Counted from the first letter of the stretch, positions 8,494 through 18,319 are shown. The stretch: 64,000 nucleotides of DNA from Halobacillus halophilus (GCF_020171985.1 NZ_JAIVAL010000001.1:837023-901022); one strand, 5' to 3'. A program made the numbers and translations. Notes: a model not told the origin generated them from the sequence alone.

Positions 8494-8538
8494 CAAAAAA
8501 AAGCAATGGCTCTCTGATTGATTCAGACGCCATTGCTA
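8494..8538 (-). terminator. Intrinsic terminator of ackA
   Basis: Read on the minus strand: a 9-bp perfect stem AGCAATGGC / GCCATTGCT with an 18-base loop, followed by seven T, just after the ackA stop. Confidence 0.8.
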
Positions 8539-8546
8539 CTAAATAT

Positions 8547-9737
8547 TTATAGACCTTTTTCTACTGTATCACGAGCTATCATAACCTCTTCATTGGTCGG
8601 GATGACCATCACTTTCACAGGTGAATGAGGGTAGTTAACGAATGCTTCTTTTCCGCGAATCTGATTTAGAGATGGGTCCCAGTAAACTCCCATAAACTCC
8701 AGACCTTTTAATACGCGCTCCCGCATGGTATAACTGTTTTCACCCACACCGGCAGTGAAAATAATTCCATCAATTCCGTGCATACGAGCGGCATAGGAAC
8801 CAATATATTTGTGGATACGTGCAGCAAACACTTCAAGAGCCAGCTCCGCACGCTCATCACCTTCACTCGCACGGATCTCTATGTCCCGAAGGTCACTAGA
8901 AAAACCGGAAAGAGCCAGCATACCACTTTCTTTATTTAATACATTCATAACTTCATTCGCTGTTTTTCCTGTTTTCTCCATAATGAAAGGTATGAGAGCA
9001 GGGTCAATGTTTCCGGAACGAGTTCCCATCGTAACACCTGCAAGTGGTGTGAAGCCCATGGATGTATCAATTGATTTACCACCTTCGATTGCCGCGATAC
9101 TTGCTCCATTACCTAAATGGCACGATAACAGTCGCAGTTGTTCTACAGGGCGGCCCATCATCTCTGCCGCACGCTCCGATACATATTTATGAGATGTACC
9201 GTGGAAACCGTATTTACGTATGCCATACTCCTCATAATATTCATAAGGAAGGCTGTAAAGATAGGATTGTTCCGGCATGGACTGATGGAATGCTGTATCA
9301 AATACCGCAACGTGAGGGACTTCCGGAAGAACCTCACGGAATGCGCGAATTCCAGTTAGGTTTGCCGGATTATGCAACGGGGCAAGATCTGACACTTCCT
9401 CAATTTCCTTAATGACTTGGTCCGTTATTAACACAGATTCACTAAAACGTTCTCCTCCGTGAACTACACGGTGGCCAACACCATTAATTTCATCTAAAGA
9501 ATCGATTACTCCATTAGATGTCAGTTTATCAAGAAGAATTTTCACAGCTTCTCCGTGATCTGGAATATCAGTCACTGTCTTATCTTTTTCATCATTCACT
9601 TCAATTGTAAATACCGCATCCTCAAGTCCGATACGTTCTACTAGCCCTTTAGTAATTACAGTTTCCTCAGGCATGTCAATCAATTGAAATTTTAGTGATG
9701 AACTGCCTGCATTTATAGCAAGAATTTTATTACTCAA
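8547..9737 (-). CDS. ackA: Acetate kinase
   Basis: A 396-residue enzyme interconverting acetyl phosphate + ADP and acetate + ATP, the last step of overflow acetate production. The ASKHA fold is clear: [15 protein letters not shown] (phosphate 1), [42 protein letters not shown] and the C-terminal FTAGVGENS adenosine motif. It lies downstream of ytxK as in B. subtilis, but a separate promoter and CcpA site lie in the 122-bp gap. Full length, no anomalies. Confidence 0.97.
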   Translation of the reverse strand: MSNKILAINAGSSSLKFQLIDMPEETVITKGLVERIGLEDAVFTIEVNDEKDKTVTDIPDHGEAVKILLDKLTSNGVIDSLDEINGVGHRVVHGGERFSESVLITDQVIKEIEEVSDLAPLHNPANLTGIRAFREVLPEVPHVAVFDTAFHQSMPEQSYLYSLPYEYYEEYGIRKYGFHGTSHKYVSERAAEMMGRPVEQLRLLSCHLGNGASIAAIEGGKSIDTSMGFTPLAGVTMGTRSGNIDPALIPFIMEKTGKTANEVMNVLNKESGMLALSGFSSDLRDIEIRASEGDERAELALEVFAARIHKYIGSYAARMHGIDGIIFTAGVGENSYTMRERVLKGLEFMGVYWDPSLNQIRGKEAFVNYPHSPVKVMVIPTNEEVMIARDTVEKGL

Positions 9738-9784
9738 CGTTGCTCATCCCCTTACAATTAGGTTCGTATGTTTCTACCACTACC

Positions 9785-9813
9785 ATTTAACCACCCGTTT
9801 CCCTCATTTTCAA
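9785..9813 (-). promoter_or_regulatory. ackA: Predicted ackA promoter
   Basis: Minus strand -35 TTGAAA (9813-9808), 17-base spacer, -10 TTAAAT (9790-9785). Transcription would start near 9778. Confidence 0.5.
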
Positions 9814-9826
9814 GATAGAAAGAACA

Positions 9827-9841
9827 TGATAACGTTTACTT
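9827..9841 (-). promoter_or_regulatory. cre site (CcpA operator) upstream of ackA
   Basis: The minus strand reads AAGTAAACGTTATCA, one mismatch to the cre consensus WTGNAARCGNWWWCA. Its centre is about 56 bases upstream of the predicted ackA start, the position from which CcpA is known to activate ackA in B. subtilis. ccpA itself is in this window (31971-32975). Confidence 0.7.
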
Positions 9842-9859
9842 CTTATATTCGTTATTTTC

Positions 9860-10852
9860 TCACAATTGTGCAGTTTTATATTCATCAAACCATTGATTCA
9901 TTTGACCGAGAATGTCACCCATAGCGTTTGGATTTTTAAAGGACGGAAGCTTGACAAGCAGAGCCTGCTTCGGCGGCTTAGTTTCTGGACCTTTCTTTTG
10001 AAGGATCAGGATACTTTTACCATGTTTCTCATTTTTAAATAACGAATCGGAAAGCTGTAGCATACCGACTATATGAGCATTTTCCCTTAAAAATGCATTC
10101 AGCTCCCTCGACTGGTCACTTTCAAATAAGAAGTTCGGGACGATAAACATTAAATATCCGCCCTCTTTTGTGTAGTTCAATCCTTGTTCAATGAACAAGT
10201 GATGCGCATAGGAGTGCCCCTCTTCCGCTCTTAGCTGATAACGTGATGCCTGGACATCATCGGGATAATAACCTACCGGAAGATCAGCCAGCACAAAATC
10301 CACAGGCTCCATCAAAAATGGCTGCAAACTGTCCTGGTGGAAGAACTCAATATTATTCTTTTGTAAGTTGGCATTGGTTACGGCTAACTGTATGAGTGTA
10401 GGGTCCACCTCACTTGCGTATGCTGTTAATGGCATTTCAAGCTGGTTCATTACAGAAGTAATTAAGTTTCCTGAACCTGAGGCAGGATCAAATAACTTCA
10501 GGTTTTCTTCGTTATCAAAAAGTTTAGAAGCCAAATAGCCCATAAACATTGCTACAGAATCAGGAGTGATTAAATGCTGCTGCTGTGTCGCTCCTTTCAT
10601 ACCTTTTAAGATAGCAAGTTGTACGGCTTTTCGGATTTCTTCTTTTTCAAAATTATCCTTATTGATCTTCGTAAGCTCATTGGTAAGCTTCGTTTGAAGT
10701 TCTTTGCTCATATCCTTAAAAGGCTGTCCATTGAACAAAATGTCTAATGTTTCAGCGATGGCTTCCAAATAAGTAATATTCATATCTTGAGAAATCATAT
10801 CAGCTGTTTCATCTACCCACTGAAATAGTTTTTCTACCTGTTCTTGCTTCAT
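9860..10852 (-). CDS. ytxK: YtxK, class I SAM-dependent (N6-adenine-type) methyltransferase-like protein
   Basis: About 330 residues. An N-terminal helical part (1-110) is followed by a methyltransferase domain with motif I LFDPASGSGNLITSV near residue 120, an acidic second strand ASEVDPTLI, and a motif IV of ADLPVGYYPDD type in place of NPPY. Related to type I restriction M subunits but lacking a specificity subunit or nuclease here. The substrate is unknown. It sits upstream of ackA as in B. subtilis. Two ATGs lie two codons apart; the AAGGAG site is spaced properly for the second (10852). Confidence 0.88.
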   Translation of the reverse strand: MKQEQVEKLFQWVDETADMISQDMNITYLEAIAETLDILFNGQPFKDMSKELQTKLTNELTKINKDNFEKEEIRKAVQLAILKGMKGATQQQHLITPDSVAMFMGYLASKLFDNEENLKLFDPASGSGNLITSVMNQLEMPLTAYASEVDPTLIQLAVTNANLQKNNIEFFHQDSLQPFLMEPVDFVLADLPVGYYPDDVQASRYQLRAEEGHSYAHHLFIEQGLNYTKEGGYLMFIVPNFLFESDQSRELNAFLRENAHIVGMLQLSDSLFKNEKHGKSILILQKKGPETKPPKQALLVKLPSFKNPNAMGDILGQMNQWFDEYKTAQL

Positions 10853-10965
10853 CTTCATTCTCCTTTTCAGCCTGCCTGGTCAAACAAGAAATTGACGCAT
10901 TTACTTTAACCAGTAATGCGCCAGCTTGATTGTAATTGCGCTGTTCCGAATTAAACTCTACCCCC

Positions 10966-10994
10966 ACCATATCGAATAATGCAGCGGGTTTCAA
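10966..10994 (-). promoter_or_regulatory. Possible ytxK promoter
   Basis: Minus strand TTGAAA (10994-10989), 17-base spacer, TATGGT (10971-10966), about 115 bases upstream of the ytxK start. The -10 is imperfect. Confidence 0.4.
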
Positions 10995-11089
10995 CAATAC
11001 GCTACTTTACCGATTAGTTTGAAAATTGTGTGCGGGAAGAGCATTATAATGATAAAATGACGATAAAGAATACATAAGGAGGAAGTTTT

Positions 11090-11893
11090 ATGGCTGAACA
11101 ACGTAGAAACCTATACTTTTATTATCACCCGAACCAGGAACTGGATGAGAAACTTAAACCACTCTATCAATTAGCAAGAGATAAAGACTTTTCTATCGTG
11201 GAAGATTCGAAAAATGCGAACATTATTATTGCCGTCGGCGGTGATGGGACATTTCTGCAGGCTGTGCGAAATACTGGATTCAGACAAGATTGCCTCTATG
11301 TTGGAATACGAAGTCAAAATGAAGCAGGGCTTTATTGTGACTTTAGTATAGATCATCATGATGAAATGGTAGAAGCAATGGAAAATGCCGAAGTTGAAGT
11401 TCGTAGATTTCCAATTATTGAAGCAACTGTCAATAATGAATCCACTTTCTATTGTTTAAATGAATGCAGTGTGCGGTCCACTTTAATTAAATCCATTGAC
11501 ATAGATGTCTATATTGATGACCTACTCTTCGAAACATTCAGGGGAGATGGACTAATTGTAGCCACTCCTACTGGAAGTACCGGTTATAATAAGTCCACAA
11601 AAGGGGCTGTAGTAGATCCCAAATTACCATGTTTCCAAGTTAGTGAGTTAGCTTCCTTAAACAACAATCGCTTTAGAACCCTGGGCTCTTCTTTTATATT
11701 AAGCGGTGAGCGCACATTAAAACTCCATGTTCGACAGGATGGAAATGACTATCCGATTATCGGGATGGATAATGAGGCTTTCTCAATTCGTAATATCTAT
11801 GATGTTACAGTTCGCCTAAGTGACCAGGTAGTAAAAACCGTCAAGTTGAAAAATAATTCTTATTGGGACCGTGTCAAGCGCACCTTCCTATAA
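11090..11893 (+). CDS. nadK: NAD kinase (YtdI/NadK2 type)
   Basis: A 267-residue ATP-NAD kinase making NADP+. The GGDGTFLQAVRN motif (near residue 50) is the catalytic/ATP-binding signature of the family; LNECSVRS, then GDGLIVATPTGSTGYNKS, is the conserved NE/D and glycine-rich region. Length and sequence match the second Bacillus NAD kinase (YtdI, PpnKB). The start has an AAGGAGGAA site. It is divergent from ytxK and convergent with ytcJ. Confidence 0.95.
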   Translation: MAEQRRNLYFYYHPNQELDEKLKPLYQLARDKDFSIVEDSKNANIIIAVGGDGTFLQAVRNTGFRQDCLYVGIRSQNEAGLYCDFSIDHHDEMVEAMENAEVEVRRFPIIEATVNNESTFYCLNECSVRSTLIKSIDIDVYIDDLLFETFRGDGLIVATPTGSTGYNKSTKGAVVDPKLPCFQVSELASLNNNRFRTLGSSFILSGERTLKLHVRQDGNDYPIIGMDNEAFSIRNIYDVTVRLSDQVVKTVKLKNNSYWDRVKRTFL

Positions 11894-11910
11894 AAATACT
11901 GTAATAAGTT

Positions 11911-11945
11911 AAATCCGGAGCGGCAGATCCCGCTCCGGATTTTTT
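11911..11945. terminator. Bidirectional terminator between nadK and ytcJ
   Basis: A 13-bp perfect stem AAATCCGGAGCGG / CCGCTCCGGATTT has a CAGATC loop and is followed by T; the ytcJ stop codon is at its edge. Confidence 0.85.
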
Positions 11946-13530
11946 AACGTTGGTAGACAACCTCTTCATCTATTACAGTCATCGTAACAGTAGCATCGGC
12001 CAATTCATGAGGCTTTAGTGCAAAAAGATCGCGGTCAAGTATAGTAAAATCCGCATTATAACCTGACTGTATCACCCCTTGCGAATCCTCTCTTGCAATG
12101 GCCATAGCACTTCCTTTCGTGTATAAGGATATGGCTTCAAAGACCGAAAGTTTTTCTTCTACTTGATACACCAAATGATCGTAGGTTGCTCTTCGATCTA
12201 CAGCAGCACGAATGCCCAATAAAGGATTAATTTCTTCAATAGGAGCGTCAGATCCCCCTGCACACATGATCCCAGCATCCATAAGAGTCTTCCAGGAATA
12301 AGAATTTTTAAGTCTTACATTTCCTATCCGTTCCATAACCCAGGGAAAATCAGAAGCTACAAAAGTGGGCTGTATATCTAGTACGACATTCATATTTTTT
12401 AATTTCTGAATTAAATCTGGTCTTAAAATCTGAGCATGTATGATTCGATCTCTTTCTCCTGTAGGAAGCGGTTCATCTTCTATGGCTTGAATAACCGCTT
12501 CTACTGCCCGATCTCCAATTGCATGAACGGCTATAGGCATCATACGTTTACGTGCTTTCTTAACTAATGAAGTCAACTGCTCCTGAGTGTGGATAGGGAC
12601 ACCAAAGTTCCCCGGATCATCTGAATAAGCTTCCGACAACCAGGCAGTCCTCCCGCCAAGAGCCCCATCTGAAAAAATCTTCAGCGCGCCTAACTCTACA
12701 AAATCAGTTCCTTTCTTGTAGCCAAGAGACTCTTCGTCCATTTGTTCTACCACTCCATTATGAACAAGTAAATGAGCTCTAAACTTCAATTTTGAACCAT
12801 CAATCACATCGGTATAGGCGTCGAAGGTTTTTTTAAATCCCCCATAATAATTAAGGTCTTCGCTATGTCCTCCAACGAGGCCGTATTTATGCATATCCCT
12901 AACAGCAAGCTCTGTAGCCTTTCTTAAATAGTCTTTCGTTACTTCCGGCATTGCTCTTTTAATCATATCCTGAGCCTTCTCATGGAAGAAACCAGTAGCG
13001 TTTCCTTCATTATCCCTCACGATCACACCACCTTGTGGATCAGGTGTGTTTTTATCAATTCCGGCAAGCTTCATAGCCTCAGAATTGGCAAGTACCGCAT
13101 GCCTGCACACTCTTGTGAGCATCATTGGATGCTGGGAAGATATTTCGTCCAGTTCGTCTTTATGTATAATTCGTTTATTTTCCCATTGATTTTCATTCCA
13201 TCCATCACCAATAATCCACTCTCCAGGATTTAATTGTTCCGCATGAAGTTTCAAAGCCTGCTTCACTTCTTCAGCTGATTTCATGAATGTTAAATCCAGG
13301 CGCATCAAACGTTCTCCATGCCCGATTATATGGAGGTGGCTGTCCGTGAATCCTGGATACATAACCGCACCTTTTAGATCATGTTCTTCTGTAATTTCAT
13401 TCTTATAGGTTTTATATAGATCTTGAGTATCCCCTATCTCCAGTATCTTTCCATTCTTTGTAACAACGGCTTCTACCCAGACGCCTTCTCTTTCCATCGT
13501 ATAGATTTTTCCACCGTACCAAAGCTTCAT
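11944..13530 (-). CDS. ytcJ: YtcJ-type metal-dependent amidohydrolase
   Basis: 528 residues of the amidohydrolase-3 family (YtcJ/N-substituted formamide deformylase group). Metal ligands are visible in order: GFTDSHLHIIGHGE (HxH, near residue 65), RAHLLVHNG, MPIAVHAIGDRAVEAV and CAGGSDAPIEEINPLLG (catalytic Asp). The C-terminal beta part reads GYNADFTILDRDLFAL. Cytoplasmic, with no signal peptide. The physiological substrate of YtcJ is unknown. Monocistronic. Confidence 0.9.
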   Translation of the reverse strand: MKLWYGGKIYTMEREGVWVEAVVTKNGKILEIGDTQDLYKTYKNEITEEHDLKGAVMYPGFTDSHLHIIGHGERLMRLDLTFMKSAEEVKQALKLHAEQLNPGEWIIGDGWNENQWENKRIIHKDELDEISSQHPMMLTRVCRHAVLANSEAMKLAGIDKNTPDPQGGVIVRDNEGNATGFFHEKAQDMIKRAMPEVTKDYLRKATELAVRDMHKYGLVGGHSEDLNYYGGFKKTFDAYTDVIDGSKLKFRAHLLVHNGVVEQMDEESLGYKKGTDFVELGALKIFSDGALGGRTAWLSEAYSDDPGNFGVPIHTQEQLTSLVKKARKRMMPIAVHAIGDRAVEAVIQAIEDEPLPTGERDRIIHAQILRPDLIQKLKNMNVVLDIQPTFVASDFPWVMERIGNVRLKNSYSWKTLMDAGIMCAGGSDAPIEEINPLLGIRAAVDRRATYDHLVYQVEEKLSVFEAISLYTKGSAMAIAREDSQGVIQSGYNADFTILDRDLFALKPHELADATVTMTVIDEEVVYQR

Positions 13531-13604
13531 GTCTATCCATCCTCCCCAATTATCTGTTTCCTTCTTGTTCTATATATTCATCATATATCATGAGCTCCAT
13601 ATAT

Positions 13605-13642
13605 AGAAAGAAGATGCTTCACTATTATTCTGAGCATCTTCT
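13605..13642 (-). terminator. Probable terminator of nifZ-thiI
   Basis: A 10-bp stem AGAAGATGCT / AGCATCTTCT with a 14-base loop lies immediately after thiI. The minus-strand T tract is short. Confidence 0.6.
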
Positions 13643-13658
13643 TCTTATCATTATTAAA

Positions 13659-14867
13659 CTATAATAAGTCACTAAAGTCATTTTTTTGGTCTTTTCCTGC
13701 TAAATGGTCAACTTCTACAATATAAGTCTCATCGAGAGCCTTTTCAATGTCTGCACTAAAGTCACTGTTTGATTCATAGTAATTTGCATTTTTTCTTGTA
13801 GGCATCGTTTTGGGGGATTTCGGTACAAATACAGTACAACAATCTTCGTAAGGACGGATCGAAATATCATAGGTATCAATTTTTCTAGCAATATCAATAA
13901 TTTCAACTTTATCCATAGAAATAAGTGGCCGTAGAACGGGGTAGTTCGTCACTTCATTGATGGTATTCATACTTTCCATCGTTTGACTCGCTACTTGACC
14001 CAGGCTTTCTCCCGTAGTCATAGACAATATCCCTCGCCTAGCTGCAAGCTTTTCACTAATTCGAAGCATCATTCGTCTCATAATTGTCATACTATAGCCA
14101 TCGGGCATTTCTTGATGAATCTTTTGCTGAATAGCTGTAAATGGAACGACATGAACCTTAACCGAGTTTCCGTAATTGGATAGCTTTTGTGCTAAATCAA
14201 TCACTTTTTGTTTCGCTCGCTCACTTGTATAAGGAGGGGAATGAAAGTGAACAGCCTCAAGTTCCACTCCACGCTTCATAGTCAGGTAGCCTGCAACAGG
14301 GCTGTCTATCCCACCTGAAAGCATAAGCAGAGACTGCCCAGTCGTACCAACTGGAAAACCACCTGCACCAGGATAATCTTGAGCCGTTATATAGGCTGCC
14401 TCCTGGCGTACTTCTACCTTAATTTCTACATCAGGCTGGTGGACATCTACTGTAACCCCATCTGTATTTCTGAGAATATATCCTCCCAAAAGAGGATTAA
14501 GCTCTTTAGAATCAATTGGAAAATCCTTATCTGAACGCTTAGCTGAAATTTTAAAAGTTTTCGCATGGTCTGCATCCTGGAAGGCTAACAATACCGCTTT
14601 TTTCATTTCTTCTTCTTCTTTATCCACTTTTACAGCAAAACTCAAGCTGTGAATACCAAAAATATCCTGGCATCTATCCATGACTTCTTGCGGATTTTCA
14701 CCATTTAACAAGATATACATACGGCCTCTTGTTTTCTGGATTCGAACAGAAGGAAATTCCTTAAGTTTCTTGAACAGATTATTCCGAAGCTTTTGCTCAA
14801 ATATTTTTCTTTTCTTTCCTTTTAAAGCCATTTCTCCATACCGAATCATAATATGATCGAAATTCAT
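13659..14867 (-). CDS. thiI: tRNA 4-thiouridine synthetase ThiI
   Basis: 402 residues: an N-terminal ferredoxin-like part (1-60), a THUMP domain (about 60-165) and an adenylating PP-loop domain with SGGIDS at 184-189. It uses ATP to activate U8 of tRNA and takes persulfide sulfur from the partner desulfurase. As in other bacilli the C-terminal rhodanese domain found in E. coli ThiI is absent; CCTVFVPKSPKTMP carries candidate cysteines. The start lies 3 bases after the nifZ stop, so the two form one operon. Confidence 0.95.
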   Translation of the reverse strand: MNFDHIMIRYGEMALKGKKRKIFEQKLRNNLFKKLKEFPSVRIQKTRGRMYILLNGENPQEVMDRCQDIFGIHSLSFAVKVDKEEEEMKKAVLLAFQDADHAKTFKISAKRSDKDFPIDSKELNPLLGGYILRNTDGVTVDVHQPDVEIKVEVRQEAAYITAQDYPGAGGFPVGTTGQSLLMLSGGIDSPVAGYLTMKRGVELEAVHFHSPPYTSERAKQKVIDLAQKLSNYGNSVKVHVVPFTAIQQKIHQEMPDGYSMTIMRRMMLRISEKLAARRGILSMTTGESLGQVASQTMESMNTINEVTNYPVLRPLISMDKVEIIDIARKIDTYDISIRPYEDCCTVFVPKSPKTMPTRKNANYYESNSDFSADIEKALDETYIVEVDHLAGKDQKNDFSDLL

Positions 14868-14870
14868 AGT

Positions 14871-16013
14871 TTATCTCCTCATCGTTTCTTTTAGTTGTTC
14901 AATCGTTTTCTCAAGGGCTTCTATAAACGTAGCAGCTTCTTCTTTCGTATTTTGGTAACTTAGACTAACTCGAAGAGCAGAACTCGTGCGCTCATAGTCA
15001 AGGTTGCATGCCTTTAAGACTGCACTAACCTCTGGTTCCCTGGAGGAGCATGCAGATTTTGTAGAAATATAAATCTCTTTTTCTCCTAAGGAATGAATAA
15101 CCACCTCAGGTTTAAATCCAGGAATTGAAAAATTAATGATATGAGGAGCGGAATCCTCCGGTGAATTGATGACCACCTGTTCCATCTTCTTTAATTCTGA
15201 CCGTATATATTGATGGATTTGAGATAAATGATCACCCGAATGTTTTTGTTTTTCCAAGATTAAACGTAGTGCTTTCACAAAAGCAACATTTGCCGGAAGA
15301 TTTTCTGTACCCGCTCGCCGTTCAAGCTCTTGATCGCCTCCATGCAGCAAAGGAAAAAGAGAAACATTCTTTCTGATGATTAAAGCTCCTGACCCTTTCA
15401 ATCCGTGGATTTTATGGCCTGAAACTGTGCAAAGGTCAACTCCTGACTCCATTATGGGCATATGAATTTTTCCCAATCCCTGAACATGATCCACATGAAA
15501 AAATACCTTGGGGTAATGCTTAAGTTTACTCCCTATTTCCTTCACGGGCTGTACAGTTCCCAATTCATTATTTACAGACATAATACTTACAAGTATGGTG
15601 TCTTTACGCAGAGCATCTTCCACACTCTGAGGGTCTACCTTACCTTCTTTATTTACGTCAATATATGTGACCTCAAACCCTAACGTTTCCAAAGCGCGAA
15701 ATGCTTCCAGGACCGAAGGGTGTTCAATTTCAGACGTGATTATATGCTTTCCTCTTGATTGATGCATAAATGCAATTCCTTTTATCGCCATATTATTACC
15801 CTCAGTGCCTCCCGAAGTGAAAATCACTTCTTGAGCTTCTACTCCTAATAGTTGGGCTGCCTGATGACGGGATTGCTGCATTAAGCGCTCTACTTGACCA
15901 CCGAAGCTATGGACTGATGATGGGTTACCAAAGAGTTCTCCAGCCACCTTTTGGTAACTATCCAATACTTCAGGAAGAGGCTTTGTTGTAGCACTATTAT
16001 CAAAGTAAATCAT
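14871..16013 (-). CDS. nifZ: Cysteine desulfurase NifZ/IscS-type, partner of ThiI
   Basis: 380 residues, PLP-dependent. The Schiff-base lysine is Lys201 in VSGHKIHGLKGSG, and the sulfur-accepting cysteine is Cys322 in the flexible loop STKSACSSREPEV. The TSGGTEGNN and NNELGTVQP motifs are standard for group I desulfurases. Its tight pairing with thiI indicates a dedicated role in tRNA thiolation, as shown for B. subtilis NifZ. The start at 16013 has a weak AAGGAG-type site. Confidence 0.94.
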   Translation of the reverse strand: MIYFDNSATTKPLPEVLDSYQKVAGELFGNPSSVHSFGGQVERLMQQSRHQAAQLLGVEAQEVIFTSGGTEGNNMAIKGIAFMHQSRGKHIITSEIEHPSVLEAFRALETLGFEVTYIDVNKEGKVDPQSVEDALRKDTILVSIMSVNNELGTVQPVKEIGSKLKHYPKVFFHVDHVQGLGKIHMPIMESGVDLCTVSGHKIHGLKGSGALIIRKNVSLFPLLHGGDQELERRAGTENLPANVAFVKALRLILEKQKHSGDHLSQIHQYIRSELKKMEQVVINSPEDSAPHIINFSIPGFKPEVVIHSLGEKEIYISTKSACSSREPEVSAVLKACNLDYERTSSALRVSLSYQNTKEEAATFIEALEKTIEQLKETMRR

Positions 16014-16095
16014 AAAAGGTGAACTCCTTTATTTCAAAATGCAATCCATTATATTATCATACCATCTTTTATAAATAAATAGACAGCTCAAGCTA

Positions 16096-16133
16096 CAAAA
16101 GGACACCTGCTTAACACAGCAGGTGTCCTTTAA
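16096..16133 (-). terminator. Terminator downstream of the ezrA-linked small gene
   Basis: The stem AAAGGACACCTGCT / AGCAGGTGTCCTTT (loop TAACAC) is followed on the minus strand by TTTTG. Confidence 0.75.
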
Positions 16134-16140
16134 AAACTTT

Positions 16141-16458
16141 TCATTCCTCTATATCCAAAGCTGCAAGTAACGTATCAATACTTAGTTTGCCATCCTTCTC
16201 GAGGTCTTTGAGCCAGGCTTCTGATATGTCAACGGGCCCCGTTACTGTTTCACTTTGGGATAAGAGTTTTTTACGATCATCTATTTTCTCATAATAACTG
16301 AAGGTCTTTTGTTCCTTTAGCAGGTTACCGGAGTTAGACGCCAAACTATGATCATTTGCACCAAGAGTCTGTGCAGGGGTAAAAAGGTAAACAATGACCA
16401 CAGCCCCCCATACCATCACACAAATACTTGCTGTAACGATCACTAGCATCTTTCTCAT
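16141..16458 (-). CDS. Small single-pass membrane protein downstream of ezrA
   Basis: About 105 residues, starting MRKMLVIVTASICVMVWGA. One N-terminal hydrophobic segment (about 5-27) is followed by a polar, mostly acidic extracytoplasmic tail ending SIDTLLAALDIEE. No known domain recognised. The ATG at 16458 has an AGGGTGG site that overlaps the ezrA stop region, so it is cotranscribed and probably translationally coupled with ezrA. A GTG three codons upstream is an alternative. Confidence 0.65.
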   Translation of the reverse strand: MRKMLVIVTASICVMVWGAVVIVYLFTPAQTLGANDHSLASNSGNLLKEQKTFSYYEKIDDRKKLLSQSETVTGPVDISEAWLKDLEKDGKLSIDTLLAALDIEE

Positions 16459-16468
16459 GTGCACCACC

Positions 16469-18160
16469 CTATACCATGACTTGTTCCTTTTCCTCTATGC
16501 GTGAAAAGGCATCCGGATCGACTTCCTTAAGAGCTTCAGATGCTAGCTCTAAGGCTGATTCGTACTGATAAGATCTAAATTTATTTTCTGCCTCCAATAA
16601 CCGTGCTGCTAAAATTGGATACTTGCTTCTATAGCGATTGGCGTATTGGATAACTCTCTCAGCCAAGCGGGCTCTGTCCATAATTTTTTGAGCTTCATCA
16701 TAAATCCCCTGTGTCATAGTTGATGCATCGTTTAAATGGTTATGCACGGCGGCCATATCCAAAGGCTCTCTTTCAAGACATGCAAAAACTTCATCAATTT
16801 TATCGCTGGCTATTTTCATGTCTTCATAAATTGAAGATGGAATTCCTGGTATGTTGCTGCGTTTTAACCGTCGATATGTTTCTAAAAGTAACTGCTCCAT
16901 ATCAGAAAGCTTCGTTTTTGCATCCATTTCCTCTCGTCTTAAAGCCTGAACTTTCTCATCAAACTCCTGATGCTTCTCTTGAAGTTCTATTAAATTCTGG
17001 CGTGCTTCTTCAAGCTCCAGTCGCAGCTCTGAATAAGCCGACTCTCCATCCTGTCTTTTATGCTCGAGGCTGATAAACTTTTTCTTAAGCTGACTAAACC
17101 AGCTTTTCAATCCTTCATAGGATTCTGCTTCTTCCCCTTGCATTTGATAAGAAACATCAATTTCTTCCATATCTTCTTCCGTTTCCATAAAGACAGCTTC
17201 GAGATTATCAAGCTGAGACCTTAAAGGTGCATACTGTTTCTCAACATATTGATGAGCTACAGCTTCTCTCTCGAGCATCTGATAGATTTCCTGAATTCTT
17301 GTTTCAATTTCAACAATTAATTCTTCTATATCTGTTTGGTCGTTTTCATTTAACCTGGCTAATGCTTCCGTAAGAATACGTTCATACCTATGTATTTCAG
17401 GGAGCAAATCTAAATGAGCTACTCGGTAACCTTCTGCTTTCATTTCTTCGATCCCTTGCTTAAGCTCTCTTAACTGCTCCGGCAGTTCCAAGTTTACTTT
17501 CTTATAACGTTCAGGGAACGTTTCGGTTTCTTCCTGTAGGATAACCAATTCCTCACGAATAGACTGAACCAGTTTATTCGCCTCAATATAGTTGCCCTGC
17601 TCGGCTAATTCTTCATACGTACCCAACTGCAGTTCCAGCTGCTCTACTCGTTTCTCGAACAAAGAAGCAGATTGGCCAAACTGGTTACGGTGCTGAATTA
17701 GTTTGCGGGATAATTCCTTAATTTCGGGACCAATGGATTCGATTTCAATTCGGCTGTTTTCCTCTGAATCCAGCAGACTCTTAAGTTCTTCCAGAATTTT
17801 TTGAATATCGTTCTCAATGGCTACTAATTTATCCTCTGTACTATCCAATATTTTCTGGACTTTCTTCCATTTATAACGGTCTGCAGCTTCTTCTGCCTCG
17901 TAAAGATCTTTCTCAATTGCAGTAAGCTCCTTAGTTATGATCGTATCCCACTGCTCACGCCACGCTTCAAATTTCTCTTGGGTTTCCCCTGATAGGTTCA
18001 GGTTCTTCACTTTTGATAATTCTTCAGTTACCGGTCTATTCGTAATGTCCATTTTCCAATTTTCTAACCGGTCCACCGCATCATAGACTTTCTTACGCCA
18101 AATTAACCCTGCGATAAAAAGCGCAATGACAAGCAGTATAACTCCAATGATGTACTTCAT
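16469..18160 (-). CDS. ezrA: Septation ring formation regulator EzrA
   Basis: 563 residues: an N-terminal anchor YIIGVILLVIALFIAGLIW (3-21) followed by a long chain of spectrin-like coiled coils and a C-terminal YRSKYPILAARLLEAENKF segment (the conserved QNR-type patch region). EzrA is a membrane-bound modulator that keeps FtsZ from assembling at wrong sites and links to cell-wall synthesis. Length matches B. subtilis EzrA (562 aa). The start has an AAGGAGGC site. It is divergent from hisJ. Confidence 0.95.
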   Translation of the reverse strand: MKYIIGVILLVIALFIAGLIWRKKVYDAVDRLENWKMDITNRPVTEELSKVKNLNLSGETQEKFEAWREQWDTIITKELTAIEKDLYEAEEAADRYKWKKVQKILDSTEDKLVAIENDIQKILEELKSLLDSEENSRIEIESIGPEIKELSRKLIQHRNQFGQSASLFEKRVEQLELQLGTYEELAEQGNYIEANKLVQSIREELVILQEETETFPERYKKVNLELPEQLRELKQGIEEMKAEGYRVAHLDLLPEIHRYERILTEALARLNENDQTDIEELIVEIETRIQEIYQMLEREAVAHQYVEKQYAPLRSQLDNLEAVFMETEEDMEEIDVSYQMQGEEAESYEGLKSWFSQLKKKFISLEHKRQDGESAYSELRLELEEARQNLIELQEKHQEFDEKVQALRREEMDAKTKLSDMEQLLLETYRRLKRSNIPGIPSSIYEDMKIASDKIDEVFACLEREPLDMAAVHNHLNDASTMTQGIYDEAQKIMDRARLAERVIQYANRYRSKYPILAARLLEAENKFRSYQYESALELASEALKEVDPDAFSRIEEKEQVMV

Positions 18161-18319
18161 AAATAGCCTCCTTACAAAATCACCGTCCGACGGATTCTTT
18201 CGTTCCGAAATGTAAAATAGTTGTTTATAATGATACCATGTATTTAGAGATTTTGGCTAAAATATTTCAAAAATATTAACCTACTGACCAAAAATACAAT
18301 CCTAAAGGAGCATTTAAGA

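Noticed and set aside
9860..10852. Restriction-modification system around ytxK
   Set aside because: ytxK looks like a type I M subunit, but no specificity or nuclease gene is near and it is a conserved Bacillaceae housekeeping-position gene.
10809..10997. 62-codon frame upstream of and overlapping ytxK
   Set aside because: TTG start without ribosome site and a predicted ytxK promoter within it; better explained as leader sequence.
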